Assembly: GCF_025362475.1 (NCBI RefSeq)
Contig: NZ_JANYGH010000073.1
Location: 1 to 64,000, forward strand
Direction of reading: 5' to 3'
DNA length: 64,000 bases
Source: Mucilaginibacter sp.
Lineage (GTDB): Bacteria; Bacteroidota; Bacteroidia; Sphingobacteriales; Sphingobacteriaceae
Shown: positions 1 through 9,006 of the stretch, piece by piece
Layout of the letters: the number at the start of each line of letters is the position of its first letter
Position numbering within the stretch: position 1 is the first letter of the stretch
Translations under genes and position numbers: made by a program
Notes under the pieces: generated by a model
Seen by the model: the letters and a program-made list of their open reading frames with translations, nothing else
What the model was told of the DNA's origin: nothing
Database searches by the model: none

Positions 1-708
1 GAAACCATGCGTCGTGAAGGTAACGAATTGCAGTTTGGTCAGCCACAGGTTATCGTTAAAGAAATTGACGGAGTTAAATGTGAGCCGGTAGAAACCCTTA
101 TTGTTGATGTACCGGGCGAAGTTGCCGGTAAAGTAATTGAACTGGTTACACAACGTAAAGGCGATTTGTTGATCATGGAGCCTAAAGGCGACTTACAACA
201 CTTAGAGTTTGATATCCCTGCACGTGGTATCATTGGTTTACGTAACAACGTATTAACAGCTACAGGTGGTGAGGCTATCATGGCACACCGCTTTAAAGCA
301 TACGAGCCATGGAAAGGCCAGATTCCTGGCAGGTTAAATGGTGTATTGGTATCAATGGATACTGGTAAAACCACTGCTTTCGCTATTGATAAATTACAGG
401 ATCGTGGCAGGTTCCACATTGATCCGGGAGTTGATGTTTACGAAGGACAAGTATTAGGTGAGCACATCCGCGATAACGATTTGGTTATTAACTTAACCAA
501 AGGCAAGCAGTTAACCAACATGCGTGCATCAGGTAGTGATACAAACGTTAGGATTGCACCAGCTATTAAATTCTCTTTAGAAGAATCAATGGAGTATATC
601 CAGGCAGATGAATACATTGAGGTAACACCACAAAGTATCCGTTTACGTAAAATATTCCTGAACGAAAACGAAAGACGTATTAACGCTAAGAGATTTACAA
701 ACCAATAA
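1..708 (+). CDS. typA: Translational GTPase TypA/BipA, C-terminal part (5' truncated by window edge)
   Basis: Frame open from base 1 (ETMRREGNELQFGQPQVIVKEIDGVKCEPVE..., IPARGIIGLRNNVLTATGGEAIMAHRF); typical TypA C-terminal region. Confidence 0.95.
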   Translation, partial: ETMRREGNELQFGQPQVIVKEIDGVKCEPVETLIVDVPGEVAGKVIELVTQRKGDLLIMEPKGDLQHLEFDIPARGIIGLRNNVLTATGGEAIMAHRFKAYEPWKGQIPGRLNGVLVSMDTGKTTAFAIDKLQDRGRFHIDPGVDVYEGQVLGEHIRDNDLVINLTKGKQLTNMRASGSDTNVRIAPAIKFSLEESMEYIQADEYIEVTPQSIRLRKIFLNENERRINAKRFTNQ

Positions 709-728
709 TAGGTTAGTAAATAAAAATA

Positions 729-764
729 CAAAAGCCCTTCGGTAATCCCGGAGGGCTTTTTTTG
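729..764 (+). terminator. Rho-independent terminator downstream of typA
   Basis: AAAAGCCCTtCGGtaatCCCGGAGGGCTTTTTTT hairpin plus T-run. Confidence 0.85.
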
Positions 765-801
765 TGCAGATATTTTTATTATTCGCACGCTTTTTTTATG
801 C

Positions 802-843
802 ACCATTGATTGCCAAAAAAACATATTTTTGGCAATCAATGGT
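802..843. repeat. Perfect 18-bp inverted repeat with 6-nt loop
   Basis: ACCATTGATTGCCAAAAA (802-819) / TTTTTGGCAATCAATGGT (826-843). Confidence 0.9.
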
Positions 844-889
844 ACTTGACTTGGTAATATAATTAAACCTTACACAAAAAATCAACCGC

Positions 890-1972
890 ATGTGTGGATG
901 TACAAAAGTACCTTCAATATTAAAAGCTGCTGCGTTCTGTATCTCTTTATCATTGATTCCATTTTTTATTTCCTGCAAAAAGAAATCTGCCATCGATAAT
1001 GTCGCGCCCCCTGTTGTTGACACCCTAAAACTCAATACCAACAGTATTGATACTGGATATAACACTATAGGTGCAGCCATAGTTAAAGAGATGTACGCAG
1101 CTGAAACTCAAAACATACAGTTCAGGTATTCTGAACCGCTAACATTGACATCCGTTCACAATGCGATTATAAGCGGAATATCAACATCGCAAATAACGCT
1201 GGTAAGCTGTGAGAATATTACCATTAAACATTGCCAGGTAAGTAATGGAAAAAGGCCTGGCATTAATGTATCCAAGTGTACCAATATTAAAATCGATAGC
1301 TGCTACCTTTCCGAAGTTCCGACGGGGATATCTGCCGAAAATAGCCAAACAATTAGTGTTACCAATTGCCAGGCTAAAAATATGCTGGGGCCTTTTCCAG
1401 AAGGCCAATTTGTACAATTTAAAAATGTAAGCGGAGCAGGCAACCAGGTAAGATTTAATAAAGTTGAAAATGTTTTAGATAAGAGTTACGCGGAAGATGC
1501 TATAAGCATGTTAAAAAGCAATGGGTTGCCTTTAAGCCCTATTTTAATAGAAGGCAACTGGATAAGAGGCGGCGGACCGAGTCATTCAGGTGGTGGCATT
1601 ATGCTGGGAGATGGCGGTGGTTCATATATGGTAGCAAAAAATAATATCCTGGTGAATCCCGGTGAATATGGAATGGCCGTTTCCGGGGGTAGTAATATGT
1701 CTATAGTTAATAACACCATATATGGTAAGGCCCAATCCTTTACTAATGTGGGTTTATATTATCGTAACTATTCGGGGCTGCCGAGTTCAAATATTTTTAT
1801 GGGCAAAAATGCAGTGAATTTCAAAAATTCTGAGAATAAATTAAGCAATATCTATGTTTTTCCTGCCGATGTTATTCCTGCGGGTTGGGGTACCAATATT
1901 TACAACGCTCAATTATTTGAAGGCATTCTTCCTGAAAATATGGTGTATGAGCCGCTGCCTTCTCCTCAATAA
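890..1972 (+). CDS. Putative lipoprotein with right-handed parallel beta-helix repeats
   Basis: N-terminal hydrophobic segment ending FFISC (lipobox-like); repeated N/I-rich short strands (ITLVSCENITIKHCQVSNGKRPGINVSKCTNIKIDSCYLSEV). Confidence 0.75.
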   Translation: MCGCTKVPSILKAAAFCISLSLIPFFISCKKKSAIDNVAPPVVDTLKLNTNSIDTGYNTIGAAIVKEMYAAETQNIQFRYSEPLTLTSVHNAIISGISTSQITLVSCENITIKHCQVSNGKRPGINVSKCTNIKIDSCYLSEVPTGISAENSQTISVTNCQAKNMLGPFPEGQFVQFKNVSGAGNQVRFNKVENVLDKSYAEDAISMLKSNGLPLSPILIEGNWIRGGGPSHSGGGIMLGDGGGSYMVAKNNILVNPGEYGMAVSGGSNMSIVNNTIYGKAQSFTNVGLYYRNYSGLPSSNIFMGKNAVNFKNSENKLSNIYVFPADVIPAGWGTNIYNAQLFEGILPENMVYEPLPSPQ

Positions 1973-1996
1973 TAATTTGCCGGCTTTTTAGTAAAA

Positions 1997-3472
1997 TTAG
2001 CGTTTCAGCTTCAGCACCAGGCTATCAATGATCCCGTTGATGTCCTCGGATAGTTTTAAAAAGTAAACAGCCGGTAAATAAAGCGCGGTAATAAAAGCTG
2101 TGCGTAAAACAGTGTCAACAACATAATTCTGCACATGCGGAATGATCCATAACGACAGGTAATAAACCAGCACGCCTGTAACTAATGCCAGCAAGCATTT
2201 AAAGTCAAACGGCTGCATTTTAAATTTTACCCAGATAAATATGTACCTGAAAAGGTTGAAAATAAAATAAGTTGCTGCCGATGCGATGGCTGATCCGGTA
2301 ATGCCATATTTAGGTATCAGGACTAAATTTAAAATAATAATAACCGGTACAAGCAGTAAGTTAAACAGGGCCTCATATCTGAAATATTTTGAAGTGGCCA
2401 ATATCACCAGGTTAATACCCGTAGCAGAGTCGATAAAATACCCCAGGCCAACAAAAAATACGGCGTACTTACCGGCCTTAAAATCGGGAGGTAAAAAAGC
2501 AAAAACATTGTCAATACTGGCCCATATCAGCACAAACAAAAATAGCGCGCTGATGATCTGGTTTACACAGCTTTTCTCATAAACGGTGTTGATGTTTTTC
2601 AAATCGCTTGTTTTCCATGATTCAGAAACAATGGTGTAGGAGATGCTGTATAATGACCGCGAAGGCAATGAAATAATGAGTCCAAAATTAAAAGCCAGCG
2701 CATATACACCAGTATGGGCCAGGTCCAGTTTTTTTGAAATCAGTAACGTATCAATATTCTGGATAATTAAAGGCGACGAGCCTGTTAAGATGGTAAAAAA
2801 ACAAATACCAACTAATTTATTGATCATGTCTTTATCCAGGAATTCAAAATTGGGCTTAAGCGAAAATTGCTTGTCTTTAATAAGTCTGGCCATGATTTGA
2901 AAGGTGGTGATCACGTTGGCTACAAGCCAAAGTATCATAAACAAATCAAAATCAATCAAGCGAAAGTAAACCAGCAAAATAGGTACCAGTATGAAAATTC
3001 TTTTAGTAAATTCCCTTAGTATCAGACCCGTGGTGATGTTATAAAGCATCCGGGCATACAGATCAAATACATTAAAGAATAAGGTGAAAAAGGTAAGCGG
3101 CAACAAGTACCAGTAGTACTGTTTAAATAGAATGGTTTTGGCATTCCGGCCAACTATTACATCTTTAAATGCATACATGAACAGTAAAAGTAATATGGTA
3201 CCCACCAGGGCTACCAGGCACGCCAAAAATAAATAGCCATGATGTTGCTTTTCCTCGCTGCGGAAGTAAGGGAAATACCTTGCTGTACCATTAAAGCCAA
3301 GTATGAAGAATTGGGCAAATAAAGCGGATAAGGAAGCAAGTAGCGTTATAAGCCCTATTTGTGCCGGTGTTAATGAATAAGGCTGAAGGACAGTTACGGT
3401 GAGGAAACCAACTAAAACACCCAGGTACGAATAAATGGAACCCTTAATTGTTTGTTGCTTTATTATGCCCAT
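1997..3472 (-). CDS. Polysaccharide biosynthesis / oligosaccharide flippase family membrane protein
   Basis: 491 aa, about 12-14 hydrophobic segments, Wzx/MATE-like N-terminus; adjoins glycosyltransferase cluster. Confidence 0.85.
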   Translation of the reverse strand: MGIIKQQTIKGSIYSYLGVLVGFLTVTVLQPYSLTPAQIGLITLLASLSALFAQFFILGFNGTARYFPYFRSEEKQHHGYLFLACLVALVGTILLLLFMYAFKDVIVGRNAKTILFKQYYWYLLPLTFFTLFFNVFDLYARMLYNITTGLILREFTKRIFILVPILLVYFRLIDFDLFMILWLVANVITTFQIMARLIKDKQFSLKPNFEFLDKDMINKLVGICFFTILTGSSPLIIQNIDTLLISKKLDLAHTGVYALAFNFGLIISLPSRSLYSISYTIVSESWKTSDLKNINTVYEKSCVNQIISALFLFVLIWASIDNVFAFLPPDFKAGKYAVFFVGLGYFIDSATGINLVILATSKYFRYEALFNLLLVPVIIILNLVLIPKYGITGSAIASAATYFIFNLFRYIFIWVKFKMQPFDFKCLLALVTGVLVYYLSLWIIPHVQNYVVDTVLRTAFITALYLPAVYFLKLSEDINGIIDSLVLKLKR

Positions 3473-3504
3473 TCAGTTTTTAGCCGTGTATTGTATGAAG
3501 TAAA

Positions 3505-4536
3505 ATGATAATTTTGACGCATTCGATGGCAAATATAAAATATAAAGTGTGTGTGTTAACGGTTACCTATGCAAATAGGTGGCAATTTTTGGAGCAGGTG
3601 CTAAACCGGCTGCTATCGTTGGCGCAGGTAACACAGGTTGTGGTAGTTAATAACGCGTCGGCTTATAGTGTGGATGATAAGGTTGCCGGCTTGAATGATA
3701 GCCGTGTTGTTGTTTTAAATAATGAAGAAAACATAGGCTCGGCCGGGGGATATAAACAGGCTATTGAATATGCTTATCAGCAAACTGATGCCGATATGGT
3801 GTGGCTGCTTGATGATGATAATATGCCGGCCGAAAACGCGCTTGCCGGCCTGCTTGCCAAATGGGATGAAATAGAAGGAGAGAATAACAAAAAAGCGCTT
3901 TATTGCTTGCGCGAAGACAGGCTGCCCCATGTTAAAATAGCCCGTGGCGAAAACCCGTCGAGGTATTACCTGGTGCCCGATAATTTTATGGGCTTTAATA
4001 TTTTTAATGTTCTTAAAAATCAGCGATATAAAAAGAACGACAGGTTTGGAACGGGCGTGCCTTACCAGGATAAGGCGATGATGCCCTATGTACCCTACGG
4101 TGGTTTGTTGATGCACCGCTCGTTGGTTGAGGTGATTGGCTATCCCGATGAAAAGTTCTTTGTTTATGTAGATGATTCGGAGTATACTTATCGCATCACG
4201 CAATCGGGCGCTGTCATCTGGCTGATACCCAACTGCAAGGTTATTGATATTGATCAATCGCAGGGTATAAACTATCAGCCTAAACCTTTCCATTCGCATT
4301 TGTTGAACCTGTGGAGTTTCAGAACCTATTATGCCATACGTAACCGGATGTATTTTTATTCAAAGGTGACTATACATTCCCACCTGGTTTTTAAGTTAAA
4401 TAAAGGCTTGTACCTCGGTTATTTATGGGTAGTAAGCAGGCTGAGTTCAAAACAAAAAGAATACAATAAATTAGTTGCAGCAGTAAATGATGGCCTTACT
4501 GGCAAACTGGGGAAAGCTGCTCCGGAAAAGTTTTAA
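3505..4536 (+). CDS. Glycosyltransferase family 2 (rhamnosyltransferase/GlfT2-like); alternative start at 3526
   Basis: CVLTVTYANRWQFLEQVLNRLL...VVVNNAS...GSAGGYKQAIEYAYQ...MVWLLDDDNMP; GT-A fold motifs. Confidence 0.88.
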   Translation: MIILTHSMANIKYKVCVLTVTYANRWQFLEQVLNRLLSLAQVTQVVVVNNASAYSVDDKVAGLNDSRVVVLNNEENIGSAGGYKQAIEYAYQQTDADMVWLLDDDNMPAENALAGLLAKWDEIEGENNKKALYCLREDRLPHVKIARGENPSRYYLVPDNFMGFNIFNVLKNQRYKKNDRFGTGVPYQDKAMMPYVPYGGLLMHRSLVEVIGYPDEKFFVYVDDSEYTYRITQSGAVIWLIPNCKVIDIDQSQGINYQPKPFHSHLLNLWSFRTYYAIRNRMYFYSKVTIHSHLVFKLNKGLYLGYLWVVSRLSSKQKEYNKLVAAVNDGLTGKLGKAAPEKF

Positions 4537-4567
4537 TAAGCAATAAAAATTTTACCTTCGTATAATA

Positions 4568-5341
4568 ATGCAGGAATCAATTATTGGCGGCGAATTTAAA
4601 ACCGCATACGATCAATTTTATCAAAAACACGATGAAGCCTGGCGCATGCTTGGCGCAAAGTATAAGGCACAACACATCATTGATGTATGCAAAGGCTTAA
4701 CTTTTGCCAATGTGCTGGAAGTTGGCGCAGGCGACGGCAGTATTTTGAAGATCTTATCTGACAATAACTTCGCGCCCGAATACCAGGCGGTAGAAATTTC
4801 GGGTAGTGGGGTGGAGTACATCTTGTCGCGTGGGATAAAAAATCTGAAAGCGGCACAGGTATTTGATGGTTATAAATTGCCTTTTGCCGATGATAGCTTT
4901 GATTTGATCATCCTTTCGCATGTATTAGAGCATGTGGAGCATGAACGTATGTTGCTGCGCGAGATAAAACGGGTTGCTAAACGTTGCGTAATTGAAGTGC
5001 CGCGCGATTATAAAACCGGTGTTGATACCCGTATTAAACACTTTTTGGCTTATGGGCACATTAATGTATACACGCCAACCTCCTTACGTTACCTGTTGAG
5101 TACAGAGGGTTTTGAGGTTGAAAATGATCTTACATCTATGATTGAGCCAGAGGTAACCAGGTTTAATATGTATGTTAATCAAAAGAAACCTAAAAGTCTT
5201 TTGAAAAATCTGCGGATAGCGACTGAGTTTACCGTGAAACAAACATTAAGTAAATTGATGGGAAAAAAGGTTAGCGAACAATTTGCAAACGCTTATACCG
5301 TTTTGTGTAAAAAAGCCAGTCAGCAACCAGAATTATTTTGA
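4568..5341 (+). CDS. Class I SAM-dependent methyltransferase
   Basis: VLEVGAGDGSILKIL ... LPFADDSFDLIILSHVLEHVEHERMLLREIKRV. Confidence 0.9.
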   Translation: MQESIIGGEFKTAYDQFYQKHDEAWRMLGAKYKAQHIIDVCKGLTFANVLEVGAGDGSILKILSDNNFAPEYQAVEISGSGVEYILSRGIKNLKAAQVFDGYKLPFADDSFDLIILSHVLEHVEHERMLLREIKRVAKRCVIEVPRDYKTGVDTRIKHFLAYGHINVYTPTSLRYLLSTEGFEVENDLTSMIEPEVTRFNMYVNQKKPKSLLKNLRIATEFTVKQTLSKLMGKKVSEQFANAYTVLCKKASQQPELF

Positions 5342-5353
5342 TTTTTTTGATCG

Positions 5354-6253
5354 ATGCAAAAACTTGCCCCAATAGCCTTGTTTGTGTACAACCGGCCCGA
5401 TCATACGCGCCGGACGCTTATACATTTACAAAAAAATGTATTGGCCGATGAATCGCGTTTGTACATTTTTTGCGATGCTCCCAAAACAGAGGCCGACCGC
5501 GCCAATGTTGATGAAGTGAGGCAGGTAGCTAAGGAAACAACAGGATTTAAATCGGTAAAAGTTATTTTGCGCGATCATAATTTGGGTTTAGCAGAATCGA
5601 TCATTAGCGGCGTTACTCAATTGGTATACGAGTATGGTAAAGTGATTGTATTTGAAGATGACCTGTTATCATCACCCTATACCTTGCAATATTTTAATGA
5701 AGCGCTAACGCTATATGCTAACCAACCCAAAGTAATGCATATAGGTGCTTACATGTATAATCTGAAGGAAAAAGATTTGCCCGAGTCATTTTTTTACCGG
5801 GCAGCCAGCAGTTGGGGATGGGCAACATGGGCACATGCCTGGGATAGTTTTGAACCCGACATTGATAAGCTGATAGCGCAGTTTGATACTTTAAAGATCC
5901 TCCGGTTTTCTATTGAAGGCAAAATGAATTTCTGGAAACAGATACAGGAGTTTAAGGCCGGCAAAAATAATTCATGGGCCATACGCTGGTATGCTTCCAT
6001 ATTTTTAAAAGGCGGCCTTACGCTAAACCCATCCCGCTCCCTCGTTAATAACATAGGGCATGATGGCACAGGAGTACATAGCAATAAAGAAAACATGTAC
6101 GATGTGCATATCTCCCAACAGCCCGTTAAAAAATTCCCTGATTTAATTGAGGAGAATGAAAAGGCTTATCATGCTATAAAACATTTCCTGGCTCACCGGA
6201 AGGGTAGTTTATTGCAGCGGGCAGTGCGTTTTGTACGGCAAAAGGTTGGTTAA
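5354..6253 (+). CDS. Glycosyltransferase (GT-A, sugar transferase-like)
   Basis: APIALFVYNRPDHTRRTLIHLQKN ... VIVFEDDLLSSPYTLQYFNEAL ... SSWGWATWAHAWD. Confidence 0.82.
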   Translation: MQKLAPIALFVYNRPDHTRRTLIHLQKNVLADESRLYIFCDAPKTEADRANVDEVRQVAKETTGFKSVKVILRDHNLGLAESIISGVTQLVYEYGKVIVFEDDLLSSPYTLQYFNEALTLYANQPKVMHIGAYMYNLKEKDLPESFFYRAASSWGWATWAHAWDSFEPDIDKLIAQFDTLKILRFSIEGKMNFWKQIQEFKAGKNNSWAIRWYASIFLKGGLTLNPSRSLVNNIGHDGTGVHSNKENMYDVHISQQPVKKFPDLIEENEKAYHAIKHFLAHRKGSLLQRAVRFVRQKVG

Positions 6254-6295
6254 CTTAACTCATCGGGCTTTAAATGATTAATGTATTTTTGAGGC

Positions 6296-7573
6296 ATGTT
6301 AAAAGTAGTGCATTTAAATACCTATGATGGTAATGGTGGCGCGGGCCGCGGTTGTATGCGTCTAAATCGTGCATTACTTGGGCAGGGTGTCGATTCAAAG
6401 ATGGTAGTCCATTACAAGTTTGGGAACAACCCCCATATCGGCACTTTTAATTCCAATAAAATTCAAAAATCATATACCGCGTTTAAGATCATATTTGAGC
6501 GGATACTGGCCAAGCGCTTTTTAAAACCGGTGAAAACGCCTTTCTCATTTGCCTGGTTCGGTCGCTCGGTTATTCATCATCCTGATGTTAAAAATGCCGA
6601 TATCATCCATCTGCACTGGATCAATCACGGGTTTCTTGACCCCAGGCATATTGCCGAAATTGCCAGGCTGAATAAGCCGGTTGTATGGACCTTTCATGAT
6701 AGCAATGCTTTTACCGGTGGCTGCCATGTACGTTATACCTGCGATCATTACCTGCGCCAATGTGGCAACTGTCCCTTGCTGATCAATGCGGCTGACGATG
6801 ATATTTCAAACCAAATCTGGAAACAGAAACATAAAGCTTACGAGGTTTTGGATTTTTCCATAGCTGCACCCAGTTCATGGATGCAAAATTCTGTGAAAGC
6901 CAGTAGTTTAATGAAAGGAAAGGCGGTTCACCAGATCCCCAATACGCTGGAGACAGATATTTTTAAACCTATTGATAAGAAACTGGCAAAAGAGCAGGCC
7001 GGATTACCAGCCGATAAATTTATTTTCCTGAGTGGCTTTATGCCATCGCGCAAAGACCTGCACAAGGGTACTCAGTACCTGTTGGAAAGTATGGAACTAT
7101 TGAAACAACGTTTGGGTAGCGATGCGGATAATATAGAGCTGGTTGTTTTTGGCAATCGTGGAACGGAAGGTGTTCCTGACTTTCCTTTTAAGACCAGTTT
7201 TTTAGGAACTATAAGCAATGATGAAAAACTGGCGCAATACTACGCCGCCGCTGATGCTTTCCTGATTCCTTCCTTGGAAGACAATCTTCCTTATACGGTA
7301 ATGGAAAGCCTTGCCTGCGGAACGCCCGTTATTGCCTTTACTACGGGCGGTATCCCCGATATGGTGCAGCATGAATACAACGGTTACCTGGCCACTTATC
7401 GTTCGGCAGAGAGCTTTACTGATGGCATGGAGTGGATTATTCAGCATCCACAAAGGCCACAGCTACAGCAGCAGGCCCGGCAAACCATAATGGATGCCTT
7501 TTCGGAAGAGGTGATAGCAAAAAAACATATCGCGCTTTACAAAAGTTTGCTAAAAGGAGGCGCTGATGTTTAA
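6296..7573 (+). CDS. Glycosyltransferase family 4/1
   Basis: VVHLNTYDGNGGAGRGCMRLNRAL ... FLIPSLEDNLPYTVMESLACGTPVIAFTTGGIPDMV. Confidence 0.92.
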   Translation: MLKVVHLNTYDGNGGAGRGCMRLNRALLGQGVDSKMVVHYKFGNNPHIGTFNSNKIQKSYTAFKIIFERILAKRFLKPVKTPFSFAWFGRSVIHHPDVKNADIIHLHWINHGFLDPRHIAEIARLNKPVVWTFHDSNAFTGGCHVRYTCDHYLRQCGNCPLLINAADDDISNQIWKQKHKAYEVLDFSIAAPSSWMQNSVKASSLMKGKAVHQIPNTLETDIFKPIDKKLAKEQAGLPADKFIFLSGFMPSRKDLHKGTQYLLESMELLKQRLGSDADNIELVVFGNRGTEGVPDFPFKTSFLGTISNDEKLAQYYAAADAFLIPSLEDNLPYTVMESLACGTPVIAFTTGGIPDMVQHEYNGYLATYRSAESFTDGMEWIIQHPQRPQLQQQARQTIMDAFSEEVIAKKHIALYKSLLKGGADV

Positions 7574-8318
7574 CCCCAGGCTAAGCGTTATTACGGTGGT
7601 GTATAACAATGTGCAGGATGTGGAACGTACGATGCTTTCTGTATTGGGGCAAACGTATAACAATATAGAATACATCATTGTAGATGGTTTATCCAATGAT
7701 GGCACTTTAGCAGTGATTAACAAGTATGCAGGTAGCATAAGTAAGTTCATCAGCGAAAAGGATAAAGGCATTTATGATGCCATGAATAAAGGCCTGGCCA
7801 TGGCTACCGGCGATTATGTGATCTTCATGAACTCCGGCGATGAGTTTTATGATGTCGAAACTGTTGCCGCGGTGTTTGCTACTGGCGATGATGCCGATAT
7901 TTATTATGGCGAAACCGAAATGATAGCCGGTGATGGCCAAAGTTTGGGTCAGCGGAGGCACAAAGCTCCAACTCAATTTACCTGGAAAGGCTTTAAATAT
8001 GGCATGAGCATCAGCCACCAGGCTATTTATATCCGGAGGGCGCTAACAGAACCGTATGATAATAAATATCAACTAAGCGCGGATATTGATTGGATAATCC
8101 GGGCGGCTAAAAAAGCCAGTAAAATTGTAAATGTAGATCGTTACGTTGCCAAATACCTGGTAGGAGGGATGTCAAAAAAGAAGCACCGGCAAAGCCTGCA
8201 GGAACGTTTTGATATCATGAAACAGAATTATGGATTGATCCCAACCATTGTGAACCATTTTGTGATCGCTTTTAATTTGGGATGGTATTGGTTGAAAAAT
8301 AAAAGGACGAATGATTGA
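7566..8318 (+). CDS. Glycosyltransferase family 2
   Basis: LSVITVVYNNVQDVERTMLSVLGQTYNNIEYIIVDGLSNDGT; overlaps the upstream CDS by 8 bp. Confidence 0.93.
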   Translation: MFNPRLSVITVVYNNVQDVERTMLSVLGQTYNNIEYIIVDGLSNDGTLAVINKYAGSISKFISEKDKGIYDAMNKGLAMATGDYVIFMNSGDEFYDVETVAAVFATGDDADIYYGETEMIAGDGQSLGQRRHKAPTQFTWKGFKYGMSISHQAIYIRRALTEPYDNKYQLSADIDWIIRAAKKASKIVNVDRYVAKYLVGGMSKKKHRQSLQERFDIMKQNYGLIPTIVNHFVIAFNLGWYWLKNKRTND

Positions 8319-8323
8319 GGCAA

Positions 8324-8683
8324 TCAACTATTAAGAATAATTCTTTCATCGCTTACTTCTAAATAAAAAGTCTCGTTCAACGACAACGTTAAAATACGTG
8401 GGATATATTTTTCAAAGAGTAGAATTAGGTTATTATTTGAAATATTACCTAAGGTTATCCTGATTACTTTTTTAGGCGTTTTATTTACAAAATGCGAGTT
8501 TTTAAAATCCTGATCTTTGGTAATTACTACAAGATTATTTAGGTCGGCATATTTACAAATATCTGCATCTGTAGTATTCCATTTTTGCAGTATTTGATTT
8601 ACATGAATTGCAGAGCAATGTTCTTGACTATTCAGAAATTTTGATAGGCTGATGGGTAAATGGACATCAATAAGAAAATTCAT
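8324..8683 (-). CDS. DUF5615-like PIN-like protein, putative toxin
   Basis: MNFLIDVHLPISLSKFL...VNQILQKWNTTDADICKYADLNNLVVITKDQDFKN: D-x-x-LP and TKDxDF motifs of PIN-like DUF5615 proteins; abuts a DUF433 gene. Confidence 0.8.
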   Translation of the reverse strand: MNFLIDVHLPISLSKFLNSQEHCSAIHVNQILQKWNTTDADICKYADLNNLVVITKDQDFKNSHFVNKTPKKVIRITLGNISNNNLILLFEKYIPRILTLSLNETFYLEVSDERIILNS

Positions 8684-8914
8684 TTAGCTAACTTCTTCTA
8701 ACGATTTACCCGATAGGGTGATTTTGGCATATGATAACGATGCGAGAATATCCTCTTTTTCTAATTCGGGGTGATCGTTAATGATATCATCAAAAGACAT
8801 TCCTGAGGCAATCAGATCAATTATCACTTCAACAGGCCACCTCATGTGGCGTATACATGCCTTGCCGTGGCATATATCTGCATCAACCGTAATCCTTTCT
8901 AACAATGCGCTCAT
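8684..8914 (-). CDS. DUF433-domain protein, putative antitoxin
   Basis: MSALLERITVDADICHGKACIRHMRWPVEVIIDLIASGMSFDDIINDHPELEKEDILASLSYA: typical DUF433 sequence; stop codon abuts the start of the DUF5615-like gene. Confidence 0.88.
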   Translation of the reverse strand: MSALLERITVDADICHGKACIRHMRWPVEVIIDLIASGMSFDDIINDHPELEKEDILASLSYAKITLSGKSLEEVS

Positions 8915-8953
8915 AACGTAAATTTACAAAATATTTGCTATTTATATAAATGC

Positions 8954-8986
8954 AAAAAGCGATGAACTATCCGCCCATCGCTTTTC
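8954..8986 (-). terminator. Terminator hairpin downstream of the YfhO-family gene
   Basis: AAAAGCGATG aactatccgcc CATCGCTTTT; T-run on the minus strand. Confidence 0.7.
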
Positions 8987-9006
8987 TTAGTATCATTTAA
9001 ATTTCA

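Noticed and set aside
39-419. Antisense ORFs across typA, uvrB, dxs, gatA, maeB and others
   Set aside because: They sit fully inside strongly conserved genes on the opposite strand; shadow ORFs, no independent support.
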